Part shown: positions 1-6,974 of the stretch, in pieces
Layout: each line of letters opens with the position of its first letter
How positions within the stretch are numbered: the first letter of the stretch is position 1
Made by a program: the position numbers and the translations under genes
NCBI GenBank assembly: GCA_030054245.1
Contig: JASGCH010000058.1
Span: 1-7,598 of the forward strand
Direction: 5' to 3'
Source: Gammaproteobacteria bacterium
GTDB taxonomy: Bacteria; Pseudomonadota; Gammaproteobacteria; Burkholderiales; Burkholderiaceae_C
DNA length: 7,598 nucleotides
The notes under the pieces: generated by a model
The model's database searches: none
Told to the model about the DNA's origin: nothing
The model's input: only the letters and a program-made list of their open reading frames with translations

Positions 1-211
1 TGGTGCCGCTCGGTGAGCTGTCATAATTACAAGTCTAGAGCGCTAGCGCAACCAGCCGAACATGATCATGGTCGGTACTCCCAGTCTCGCATATACTCAA
101 TATGCGAGACTGGGAGTGGAAGCGCAATGGATAGCGCAACGAACTGGGCTACCTACATAACGCAGTAATTTGGCAGTGTAATTGCGGCGTAGTCGATGGT
201 GCAACAGTCTT
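1..211 (+). repeat. MITE-like dispersed repeat, copy A (left end cut off by window)
   Basis: Seen: this stretch matches 6995-7225 in the same orientation. Both begin TGGTGCCGCTCG, share ATGATCAT (62-69 and 7061-7068), carry a long perfect hairpin at the same place, share CAATGGAT and GCGCAACGAACT, and have an exact 28-bp match (154-181 and 7146-7173). The right end, 193-211, is TCGATGGTGCAACAGTCTT. Its reverse complement agrees at 17 of 19 positions with the left end of the other copy (6975-6993), so the unit has terminal inverted repeats. The left terminus, about 20 bp, would lie before position 1. Inferred: a small non-autonomous mobile element of about 230-250 bp. No protein is encoded and no transposase is in the window. 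Confidence 0.75.
77..117. repeat. Perfect 17-bp-stem hairpin inside copy A
   Basis: Arm 77-93 (ACTCCCAGTCTCGCATA) pairs without mismatch with 101-117 around a 7-nt loop, TACTCAA. The counterpart in the right-hand repeat is 7069-7107. No T-run follows on either strand, so it does not look like an intrinsic terminator. It could act as a cruciform or single-stranded DNA signal, or as a folded RNA if transcribed. Confidence 0.9.
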
Positions 212-281
212 GCATATTGAGTATATGCGAGAATAACTTGCGGGGTGTAACCGTGGCACCAACCGATGGTGTAATAGTCTT
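211..281 (+). repeat. Internally deleted repeat copy B
   Basis: Positions 211-230 (TGCATATTGAGTATATGCGA) match the hairpin core of the right-hand repeat at 7080-7099 in 18 of 20 positions, in the same orientation. About 10 bp later, GCGGGGTGTAACCGTGG (240-256) resembles GCGGTGTAACCGTCG (7178-7192). The copy closes with CCGATGGTGTAATAGTCTT (263-281), a variant of the right terminal repeat at 193-211. The simplest reading is a second copy abutting copy A that has lost its left half and the sequence between hairpin and right end. Like the right-hand copy, its end is followed by ATTTA. Confidence 0.6.
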
Positions 282-302
282 ATTTATGTGAAGATGACCA
301 AT

Positions 303-437
303 CTCTGGTGAGTACTGCATAATGCAGGCATTGGGCAAGGTGGTTGTGGTGAAACCGAACGACCGCAACCGTCTTGACTGTAGTAATCCCTAACGCAGTA
401 TTTCGGCCGATGCTGGGAATCCGTGACACAACCTTAA
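303..437 (+). repeat. Decayed remnants of the same repeat family
   Basis: GGTGAGTACTGCATAATGCAG (307-327) resembles the reverse complement of the repeat at the far right edge (GGTGAGTACCGCATAACGCAG, about 7554-7574), and a CAACCGTCTT-like end follows near 366-375. Next, TAACGCAGTATTTCGG (391-406) resembles TAACGCAGTAATTTGG of the better copies, and GACACAACCTT (425-435) resembles the CAACAGTCTT terminus. Divergence is high, so exact borders cannot be set. The remnants reach to about 50 bp from the first gene and leave only a short stretch for its promoter. Confidence 0.4.
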
Positions 438-485
438 CTTGATGCGTGTGGAATTTTAAAGTAGCGCTACTGGTCTATACCTAAA

Positions 486-1265
486 ATGAAGATTGAGACT
501 GATCCATCCCCTGTTTTATCGCAAGAAGCACTCTCCATCAATGGAGTAAGTAGGCACTATGGAGCATTAAAAGCGGTAGACAAGGTGTCGTTGAATGTGC
601 GATCTGGCGAAAAATATGCTATCTTAGGATCTAACGGGGCAGGGAAAACCACGCTGTTTAATTTGATTACAGGGGATGTTTTGGTTACAGAGGGTCAATT
701 AAAGTTTTACGGTGAAGATATTACTTTTCTTCCGGCTTACGAGCGTATTCGTAAAGGAATACGCAGAACCTACCAGTCGTCTTTGTTGTTCGCGGAGTTA
801 ACGGTTCGAGAGAATTTGTTTCTAGCCATTAGGGGAGTTAATAACGGGCGATTTTCACTTTTACGCTCCAAAATGAATTCTTCCCATCATTTGGCTTGCC
901 AGGAACTGATTGAACGCATGCGTTTAGATAAGTTTGCCGACGAAAAAATTGCTAATTTAGCGTACGGTCAACAAAGGCAACTTGAGATTGGTATGGCTTT
1001 GGCGGGGGCTCCTCGCCTCATTTTATTTGATGAACCAGCCGCTGGCTTGTCGCCTGCTGAAAGGGTAGAATTGGTCGCTTTGTTACGCATACTGCCAGAC
1101 CATATTGGGTTTATCATTATTGAGCATGATTTGGATATTGCCCTTAGAGTATCACAACGCGTGAGTGTCATGCACAACGGTAAACTGCTGTTTACCGGTA
1201 CCCCTGAAGAGGTGCAGAGTAATTCCGATGTCCAGTCTATTTATCTAGGGCATACCTTAGGGTAA
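486..1265 (+). CDS. ABC transporter ATP-binding protein, LivG type
   Basis: A 259-residue ATPase of the branched-chain amino acid/amide (HAAT) importer class, expected to sit on the cytoplasmic face of a two-permease complex. Visible motifs are Walker A GSNGAGKTT (48-56), Q-loop Q97, a LAYGQQ signature (158-163) in the form typical of LivG rather than LSGGQ, Walker B with catalytic E183 followed by PAAGLSPAE, and switch histidine H214 (EHD). Length is normal for the family. The start is bounded by an in-frame TAG at 462 and no earlier ATG, GTG or TTG follows it. No clear Shine-Dalgarno is seen. A perfect 10-bp palindrome, GTAGCGCTAC, lies at 461-470 and might be a regulatory site. The LivF-type fusion gene begins 9 bp downstream, so the two are probably co-transcribed. 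The substrate is unknown and no permease or binding protein is nearby. Confidence 0.93.
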   Translation: MKIETDPSPVLSQEALSINGVSRHYGALKAVDKVSLNVRSGEKYAILGSNGAGKTTLFNLITGDVLVTEGQLKFYGEDITFLPAYERIRKGIRRTYQSSLLFAELTVRENLFLAIRGVNNGRFSLLRSKMNSSHHLACQELIERMRLDKFADEKIANLAYGQQRQLEIGMALAGAPRLILFDEPAAGLSPAERVELVALLRILPDHIGFIIIEHDLDIALRVSQRVSVMHNGKLLFTGTPEEVQSNSDVQSIYLGHTLG

Positions 1266-1274
1266 CGGTCATAT

Positions 1275-3485
1275 ATGTCCAATTTTAACTCCCAAGTTCT
1301 ATTGAAGGTGAGTGATCTTAATGCTTATTATGGTGTGGCTCACGCCCTTCAACATGTAAGTTTTGAGTTGAATGAAGGAATTTTAGGAATAGTAGGGCGT
1401 AATGGTATGGGTAAAACTACTCTTTGCAACGCACTCACTGGGGTGATTGGTGCTACGGGTAGGATACAGATTTTAGGTCATGATACCATCGGGTTACCTT
1501 CCTACAAAATTGTCAAGCTAGGGTTGGCTTATGTGCCCCAAGGTCGCCGGGTTTGGGCGTCATTGAGTGTGCACGAAACCTTGGCACTGGTTGGACAAAA
1601 CCAACAGGACATAGATCAGAGTTATCAACTTTTTCCTAGATTGTACGAACGAAAGAAGCATTTGGCGAGCCAATTATCCGGGGGAGAGCAACAAATGTTA
1701 GCCATAGCTAGGGCGCTATTGCTTAACCCCAAAATATTGGTTATGGATGAGCCTACGGAGGGCTTAGCTCCAGTGATTATTGATCAAGTGATTCATTCCT
1801 TGCGTTACTTAGCGCAGAAGATGGCAATTTTGTTGGTTGAGCAAAATTTCGGGGTGGCGGTGGCTGTATCCGATCGCATTGCGGTGATGGTCAATGGTCG
1901 TCTCGCACACATTTTACCAGCTGAGCAATTAGCCCAAGATAAGGAATTACAATCTCGCTTATTGGGGGTATCTAAAGTTAGCTCCGAAACGGTTGTGTCA
2001 GCACCCGTCAACATGGAAAAAGAGCTAGATATTGAGGTTTTGCGGGTGCAACGAGCTTTTGATGAGACTAGTTTACCTTATTTGCCATTGTACAAGACCT
2101 CTGACCTGAAGTTGAGAAGGATTAAATTTGACCAAAGCCAAACAGTTACTCCGTCTGCATCTATGGGGAATGCCCACCGCATAGATAGGCACCCAGACAA
2201 AAATGGGGGAGATAGCCAACTAGGGAAAGAGCACCTAGCACAGTTGGTCACCAAGCGTCCAGCCGTTTCAGTTTCGGTTGACAGAGTGGCTTATGTAGCT
2301 GGAACCTTTGATACCAAAGCACGGGAATTAAGTTTTCTGCGACAATGTATAGAGCAACAAGGTTGGAGGGTATGTACGGTCGATTTATCCACCAGTGGAA
2401 AAGCCTCCAATGCACATATACAAGCGAGAGAGGTGGCTCGCTTTCATCCAGAGGGTGAGAAAGCCGTATTTAGTCATCATCGGGGGGAGTCCATCACTGC
2501 CATGGCCTTGGCCTTTGAAACATACTTGAAGCAAAGAAATGATTTGGGCGGCATCATCTCGGCTGGAGGGTCCGGTGGTACCGCACTGGTTACTCCAGCC
2601 ATGCGGTCGTTGGCTATTGGGATACCCAAAGTAATGGTATCCACCCTTGCAAGTGGCGATGTGCGCCCCTATATAGGTTCTAGTGATATATGTATGATGT
2701 ACTCTGTCACAGATATCCAAGGCATCAATCGTATTAGCGAACAAGTTTTGCACAACGCCGCGAATGCTCTATTAGGCATGTTGATATACCGCAACACTAG
2801 GCAGGTCTATCATGATAAACCAGCTATTGGCTTGACTATGTTTGGAGTGACTACCCCTTGTGTCCAAGCTGTAAGCAAGGCTTTATCACCTGATTATGAT
2901 TGTTTGGTGTTTCACGCCACTGGGGTGGGTGGGCAGACCTTGGAGAAGTTGGTTGATTCGGGTATGTTAACGGGAGTCATCGATGTTACTACGACTGAAA
3001 TCGCTGATGAAGTAGTGGGTGGAACTTTAAGTGCTGGTCCCAACCGATTGGATGTTTTTGCGCGTCATGCTATACCCTATGTGGGTTCAGTGGGTGCTTT
3101 AGATATGGTTAATTTCGCAGCCATGGAAACGGTGCCTATGCAGTTTAAGAGTCGCAAGCTGTACCAACACAACGCCCATGTTACATTGATGCGAACCACA
3201 GCTGAGGAGTGCGTGACTATAGGAGAATTTATTGGTAAAAAATTGAACGCATTTAAAGGAGCGGTGCGTTTTTTGATTCCAGAAAAGGGGGTTTCAGCTT
3301 TAGACGCAAAAGGTCAACCCTTTTTTGATGAACAAGCAGATAAGCTTTTGTTTTCGACCATCGAGAAAACTTTTCAGCCTTCCGATTTGCACAAGATCAG
3401 GCGCGTTGCTTACAACATCAATGATCCTGAGTTTGCCCAAGCTCTGGTGCTGGCTTGGCAAGAGATTGCTCCAAGGTCAATGTAA
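1275..3485 (+). CDS. LivF-type ABC ATPase fused to Tm-1-like/UPF0261 domain
   Basis: A 736-residue two-domain protein. Residues about 8-235 are a complete LivF-type ATPase: Walker A GRNGMGKTT (41-49), Q89, signature LSGGEQQ (134-140), Walker B ending in D158/E159 then PTEGLAP, and VEQN (188-191), where LivF proteins usually have Q at the switch position. Residues about 236-337 form a linker with no recognised fold. Residues about 338-736 are a full-length Tm-1-like (UPF0261/COG5441) domain, named for the N-terminal nucleotide-binding region of tomato Tm-1. Its visible family motifs are GTFDTK (343-348), GGSGGT (431-436), VSTLASGD (455-462) and FHATGVGG (546-553). The reading frame is continuous with no sign of a stop at the junction, so the fusion appears genuine. 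The joined domain's reaction is not established; I infer a link to handling or sensing of the transported compound. It lies 9 bp after the LivG-type gene. Confidence 0.92.
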   Translation: MSNFNSQVLLKVSDLNAYYGVAHALQHVSFELNEGILGIVGRNGMGKTTLCNALTGVIGATGRIQILGHDTIGLPSYKIVKLGLAYVPQGRRVWASLSVHETLALVGQNQQDIDQSYQLFPRLYERKKHLASQLSGGEQQMLAIARALLLNPKILVMDEPTEGLAPVIIDQVIHSLRYLAQKMAILLVEQNFGVAVAVSDRIAVMVNGRLAHILPAEQLAQDKELQSRLLGVSKVSSETVVSAPVNMEKELDIEVLRVQRAFDETSLPYLPLYKTSDLKLRRIKFDQSQTVTPSASMGNAHRIDRHPDKNGGDSQLGKEHLAQLVTKRPAVSVSVDRVAYVAGTFDTKARELSFLRQCIEQQGWRVCTVDLSTSGKASNAHIQAREVARFHPEGEKAVFSHHRGESITAMALAFETYLKQRNDLGGIISAGGSGGTALVTPAMRSLAIGIPKVMVSTLASGDVRPYIGSSDICMMYSVTDIQGINRISEQVLHNAANALLGMLIYRNTRQVYHDKPAIGLTMFGVTTPCVQAVSKALSPDYDCLVFHATGVGGQTLEKLVDSGMLTGVIDVTTTEIADEVVGGTLSAGPNRLDVFARHAIPYVGSVGALDMVNFAAMETVPMQFKSRKLYQHNAHVTLMRTTAEECVTIGEFIGKKLNAFKGAVRFLIPEKGVSALDAKGQPFFDEQADKLLFSTIEKTFQPSDLHKIRRVAYNINDPEFAQALVLAWQEIAPRSM

Positions 3486-3626
3486 AGAGTCCTAAAGAGT
3501 CTTGATAAGACTATGGTATCGCCTAGTCGGGTGACTAGGGTAGCTCGTCGGAGGCGGTCAAAGGTCTTAGTTGGACGGTGGAAACTTGGAGTTTGGAGAC
3601 TTATTAGGAAAACTTAGTGTGAGCTT
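3486..3626. other. Intergenic gap with two hairpins and a possible repeat remnant
   Basis: Two short perfect inverted repeats follow the fusion gene: AGTCTT-GAT-AAGACT (3498-3512) and CCTAGTC-GGGT-GACTAGG (3522-3539). Neither is followed by a T-run on the plus strand, so termination here is possible but not canonical. Next, GGTAGCTCGTCG (3539-3550) is the exact reverse complement of 7005-7016 within the left end of the right-hand repeat, and GGTCTTA follows at 3563-3569, resembling the AGTCTT terminus. This may be a deleted repeat end, but a 12-bp match alone can arise by chance. Confidence 0.35.
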
Positions 3627-4706
3627 ATGTCTATTCCAGTTAAAAATTATTTTGCAGAAGATATATTAAAAAATGAATTAGAATCTTTGTTTCAGAAGAT
3701 GCCGACTTATATAGGGCATCGATTGTCCGTAGCTTCTTTGGGAGATTATTTTCCCTTGCCACAAGAGCAAAATGGTCGAGTATTGGTGCATACTGAGTCG
3801 GGTATTCGCTTATTTTCCAATGTTTGTCGTCATCGTCAGGCCATCTTATTGAAAGAGCGCGGAAATTTAGGGACTTCGATGGGTAAACCCAATCCGATTA
3901 TTTGTCCAGTGCACCATTGGTCTTACGATACGACCGGTAAAATGCTCGGTGCTCCTCATTTTACGGCGCCAACTTGTTTGGCGTTACCACAATATCCATT
4001 GGAGGAGTGGAACAACTTATGGTTTACCACTAGGCAACCTCGCCAAGTCCACGAAAATTTGATGCCGGTTGAACAGCTATTTGATTTTACTGGCTATAAA
4101 TTTGGAGGTCTGGAATTGCATTTGTGCAACTACAATTGGAAATCTTTTCTAGAAGTCTATCTGGATGACTACCATATTGATCCTTATCATATAGGATTAA
4201 GCTCTTTAGTAGAGAGTAAAAATTTAGATTTACAGTTTGGCGCCTCCTTCTCAGTGCAAAAGGTACCTCTCCGCCCCAAAATTATACCGCCTTCGTCTAG
4301 TCAAGTGTATCAACAGTGGATAAAAGCTATGACTGAGTATGGACATGGTAACTTACCCACCGGGGAGGTGGTATGGTTGACCTATTTTCCAGCTGTTATG
4401 ATTGAAAAATACCCCTACGCCATCATTGTGTCAACGCTGTTTCCTCTTGGAACTCAGAAAACGCTGAATATGATTGAGTTTTACTATCCAGAAGAAATAG
4501 CTGACTTTGAACCGGAACTAGTTCGTTATCATCAGCAAGCCTATATGGAAACTTGCTTAGAAGATGACGAAATATCATTGACCACAGAAGCTGGGCGAAA
4601 AGCTCTTTGGTTAAGAGGAGAAGAAGACTCTGGACCCTATCACCACCCTATGGAAGATTGCTTGGAACATTTCCATAATTGGTACCACCAAAATATGTCT
4701 CGATGA
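3627..4706 (+). CDS. Rieske non-haem iron oxygenase, alpha (catalytic) subunit family
   Basis: A 359-residue protein of the ring-hydroxylating/Rieske oxygenase superfamily. The N-terminal Rieske domain shows the [2Fe-2S] ligands C67-x-H69 and C93-x2-H96 in the contexts NVCRHR and CPVHHW. The C-terminal catalytic domain shows the mononuclear iron site: D180, H183 and H188 in DDYHIDPYH match the D-x2-H-x4-H pattern of naphthalene dioxygenase (D205, H208, H213). D313 or D314 is the likely third ligand. NWK (170-172) and the D-rich helix before H183 are typical. No signal peptide or membrane segment is seen. Such enzymes use electrons from a reductase or ferredoxin to hydroxylate or demethylate a substrate; no partner gene is visible, and the substrate cannot be named. 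The ATG is the first start after an in-frame TAG at 3615; its ribosome site is weak. It lies 141 bp after the ABC fusion gene on the same strand, so co-expression is possible. Confidence 0.9.
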   Translation: MSIPVKNYFAEDILKNELESLFQKMPTYIGHRLSVASLGDYFPLPQEQNGRVLVHTESGIRLFSNVCRHRQAILLKERGNLGTSMGKPNPIICPVHHWSYDTTGKMLGAPHFTAPTCLALPQYPLEEWNNLWFTTRQPRQVHENLMPVEQLFDFTGYKFGGLELHLCNYNWKSFLEVYLDDYHIDPYHIGLSSLVESKNLDLQFGASFSVQKVPLRPKIIPPSSSQVYQQWIKAMTEYGHGNLPTGEVVWLTYFPAVMIEKYPYAIIVSTLFPLGTQKTLNMIEFYYPEEIADFEPELVRYHQQAYMETCLEDDEISLTTEAGRKALWLRGEEDSGPYHHPMEDCLEHFHNWYHQNMSR

Positions 4707-4748
4707 TGTTGCCTTTGGCCTTAGAAACTTGCCATGGGGTGGCTTGCT

Positions 4749-4776
4749 TGATCTTGTGCAACCATCTTGTATTTAG
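4749..4776 (+). repeat. Possible remnant of repeat right end upstream of radA
   Basis: TTGTGCAACCATCTTGTATTTAG, here split as TTGTGCAACCATCTT and GTATTTAG, resembles the right end of the better repeats plus their ATTTA flank (GTGCAACAGTCTT followed by ATTTAG), allowing one substitution and small insertions. It lies in the short gap between the Rieske oxygenase gene and radA. The similarity is short and could be chance. Confidence 0.22.
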
Positions 4777-4788
4777 AACCTAATCGCT

Positions 4789-6159
4789 TTGACTAAAAAA
4801 TCAGTTAGCTATGTATGTAGCTTTTGTTCCCATCAGTCCTCGAAGTGGTTAGGACAGTGCCCAAGTTGTCTGGCTTGGAATGGTATGATCGAAACCATAC
4901 AGGTGCCAAGTAACGAGAAAAACCGGGGGTACCAATCTATTGCAGGTGAAGAAGTTTTTTTAGAAAAAATTTCTGAAATTTCAACCCAAACGGTGGCGAG
5001 GCTATCGACAGGGCAAGACGAATTAGATCGAGTGCTCGGAGGTGGCTTGGTCGTGGGTGCAGTAGTGCTCATTGGTGGGGACCCAGGGATTGGCAAGTCC
5101 ACTCTGTTATTGCAGTGCGTGGACGCCATGCAGAGACAAGGTATAAGCACTTTATACATGACGGGTGAAGAATCAAATTCCCAAATTGCCTTGCGAGCCA
5201 AGAGGTTGCGGCTGAATAACAGCCAAGTGTCTGTTTTGAGTGAAATTTGTGTAGAAAAAATCATTGCCTATCTCGAGAAAATTAAACCTCAGATTATTGT
5301 ATTAGATTCTATCCAAACGGTTTATTCTGAAGATATCAGTGCTTCGCCCGGTTCAGTGACTCAAGTAAGGGAATGCGCCCAGATGTTAACTAGGTATTGT
5401 AAGACGCATAATATAACGCTCATTTTAATTGGCCATGTTACCAAAGAAGGGACTTTAGCAGGGCCTAAAATCTTGGAACATACGGTGGACACGGTTTTAT
5501 ATTTTGAAGGTGATGGAAATTCGAGTTTCCGTTTAATTAGGGCTATCAAAAATCGTTTTGGTGCTGTCAATGAAGTGGGTGTTTTTGCCATGACAGACAA
5601 AGGGTTAAGGCAAGTCAATAATCCAAGTGCTCTATTTTTGAGCCACCATAGTACACCGGTGTCAGGGACTTGTATTTTAGTAACGATTGAAGGAACGCGC
5701 CCTATGTTGGTGGAAATACAAGCTTTAGTTGATGAGGGTGGTGCTAGCCCCAGAAGATTGTCCGTAGGCTTGGAAAGAGATAGGTTAGCTATGTTATTGG
5801 CGGTGTTACACAGACATGCTGGGGTGGCTTTTTTTGACAAAGATGTATTTGTCAACGCGGTAGGTGGAGTGCGTATTTCTGAACCAGCGGCCGACTTGGC
5901 GGTATTATTGGCGATTTATAGCAGTTTGAGAGAAAGACCTTTGCCGTCTGGGGTGGTGGTTTTTGGTGAAGTGGGTTTAGCCGGAGAGGTGAGACCCGCC
6001 CCCAGAGGACTAGAGCGTTGTCGGGAAGCTAGCAAATTAGGTTTTAGCCGGGCTATCATACCCAAAGCCAACCAACCGAAACAAGCCATAGAAGGTATGC
6101 AAATTTTTCCTGTTGAGAGGTTAGAACAAGCCATTGGGGTTATCAAAGACCTTTGGTGA
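4789..6159 (+). CDS. radA: DNA repair/recombination protein RadA (Sms)
   Basis: A 456-residue RadA, the usual size for this hexameric helicase that drives branch migration with RecA during recombination and repair. Domains in order: a four-cysteine zinc finger (C10, C13, C24, C27), a RecA-like ATPase with Walker A GDPGIGKST (97-105) and Walker B LD at 172-173, the RadA-specific KNRFG motif (254-258), and a C-terminal Lon-protease-like domain with GGVRISEPAADLAVLLA. All expected motifs are present. The start must be TTG at 4789: an in-frame TAG at 4774 closes the frame, no ATG or GTG lies between, and MTKKSVSYVC fits the family N terminus. No strong Shine-Dalgarno precedes it, which suggests modest translation. 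The gene ends 7 bp from the convergent aat stop. Its promoter would lie in the 82-bp gap or inside the oxygenase gene. Confidence 0.97.
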   Translation: MTKKSVSYVCSFCSHQSSKWLGQCPSCLAWNGMIETIQVPSNEKNRGYQSIAGEEVFLEKISEISTQTVARLSTGQDELDRVLGGGLVVGAVVLIGGDPGIGKSTLLLQCVDAMQRQGISTLYMTGEESNSQIALRAKRLRLNNSQVSVLSEICVEKIIAYLEKIKPQIIVLDSIQTVYSEDISASPGSVTQVRECAQMLTRYCKTHNITLILIGHVTKEGTLAGPKILEHTVDTVLYFEGDGNSSFRLIRAIKNRFGAVNEVGVFAMTDKGLRQVNNPSALFLSHHSTPVSGTCILVTIEGTRPMLVEIQALVDEGGASPRRLSVGLERDRLAMLLAVLHRHAGVAFFDKDVFVNAVGGVRISEPAADLAVLLAIYSSLRERPLPSGVVVFGEVGLAGEVRPAPRGLERCREASKLGFSRAIIPKANQPKQAIEGMQIFPVERLEQAIGVIKDLW

Positions 6160-6166
6160 GTAGGGG

Positions 6167-6952
6167 CTAAAGCACCTGATTGGCATCATTATGGTGTGAC
6201 GGTCTTTGTTTGAGCATGACATAATTCCAAGTAATGTTAGTAAAATACCAATCAGTTACGGGGGGTTTTGTGATATTTTCTAATAAATGATGTGCAAATG
6301 CTTTTCTTGGTAGAGTTGTCGCACCTTGTGCTCTTAAATGGAGGGTGTCTTGTTGACAGTCTATCATCGCTATGTTTCTCTCTTTGCACAAAGCTACCAA
6401 AGCTACGAGTGCAATTTTTGAAGCGTCGGTTTGTGTATTGAACATGGATTCACCAAATACCATATTTCCAATGGCTACAAAATATAACCCCCCTACTAAT
6501 TTATGATTGACCCAAGTTTCAACGCTGTGTGCGTATCCCGCATGATGTAATCGTATATAAGCTTCTTTTATTTCAGGTACTATCCAGGTACCTGCTTGCT
6601 TAGGTCGGCTAACTTTAGAACAATGTTCAATGACTTGTTCGAAGTGGGTGTCCGTGAGTACACAGTTAGCTACATTTTTATTAAAATGTCTTATGGTTTT
6701 ATTCATGCTCCTATGTAGCCTAAAGTTTTCAGTGGATAAAACCATACGCGGATTGGGTGACCACCAAAGAATGGGTTGATCAGCTGAATACCATGGAAAT
6801 ATTCCATGTGTATAAGCCGTCACGAGGCGTTCTATGGACAGGTCTCCACCCGCGGCTAATAATCCTGGAGCTGGAGAATGTTCATCCCAAGCTTGTTCTA
6901 CATCAGGAAAGGGTTCATCAGCCCGTATCCAACAAATTTTGTGTGTTTCCAT
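6167..6952 (-). CDS. aat: Leucyl/phenylalanyl-tRNA--protein transferase
   Basis: A 261-residue Aat, slightly longer than E. coli Aat (234). In the cytoplasm it moves Leu or Phe from charged tRNA onto proteins with N-terminal Arg or Lys, marking them for ClpS/ClpAP degradation (N-end rule). Visible motifs: GLLAAGGDLS (30-39), YTHGIFPWYS (47-56), PILWWSPNPR (60-69), GTWI (121-124), AHSVETW (141-147), GNMVFGESMF (161-170) and IDCQQ (196-200). E167, D197 and Q199 align with E. coli E156, D186 and Q188, which are implicated in catalysis, at a constant offset of 11. The gene converges on radA with 7 bp between stops, so any terminator must lie inside radA. Upstream, only 22 bp separate the ATG from the inserted repeat's end at 6975, so its promoter is either in that stub or supplied by the repeat. 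Confidence 0.97.
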   Translation of the reverse strand: METHKICWIRADEPFPDVEQAWDEHSPAPGLLAAGGDLSIERLVTAYTHGIFPWYSADQPILWWSPNPRMVLSTENFRLHRSMNKTIRHFNKNVANCVLTDTHFEQVIEHCSKVSRPKQAGTWIVPEIKEAYIRLHHAGYAHSVETWVNHKLVGGLYFVAIGNMVFGESMFNTQTDASKIALVALVALCKERNIAMIDCQQDTLHLRAQGATTLPRKAFAHHLLENITKPPVTDWYFTNITWNYVMLKQRPSHHNDANQVL

Positions 6953-6960
6953 AGAGCTAA

Positions 6961-6966
6961 TTTATA
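6961..6966 (-). promoter_or_regulatory. Candidate -10 box for aat
   Basis: On the minus strand, TATAAA follows a short T-run and lies 8 nt before the aat ATG. It matches the sigma-70 -10 consensus at 5 of 6 positions. The hexamer 17 nt upstream (GGTGCA, inside the repeat terminus) is a poor -35. If this is used, the transcript would start at or very near the ATG (leaderless). Evidence is weak. Confidence 0.25.
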
Positions 6967-6974
6967 AAAAAGAC

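Noticed and set aside
77..117. Hairpin as an intrinsic transcription terminator
   Set aside because: No T-run follows on either strand, and the same is true of the hairpin at 7069-7107.
153..368. 71-codon minus-strand open frame across the left repeats
   Set aside because: It is read entirely from repeat DNA; recurring peptides such as TLPNYCVM arise because the repeat motif itself recurs. It has no family resemblance.
1..485. CRISPR-like array from the recurring motifs
   Set aside because: Repeat spacing is irregular, copies diverge strongly, no uniform spacers are present and no cas genes are nearby.
2385..2753. 122-codon minus-strand open frame inside the fusion gene
   Set aside because: It lies antisense to the highly conserved Tm-1-like domain and has no recognisable protein features.
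3388..4762. 13-bp inverted match TTGCACAAGATCA (about 3387-3399) with TGATCTTGTGCAA (about 4749-4761)
   Set aside because: A match of this length is expected about once by chance in a window this size, and one arm is within coding sequence.
4707..4788. Sigma-70 promoter for radA (TTGATC at 4748-4753 with ATTTAG at 4771-4776)
   Set aside because: The -10 match is poor, and the position would put the transcript start at or past the TTG codon.
4833..5855. Minus-strand open frames of 143 and 164 codons opposite radA
   Set aside because: They are antisense shadows of a fully conserved radA; their composition is rich in Ser/Pro/Thr and Lys with no domain.
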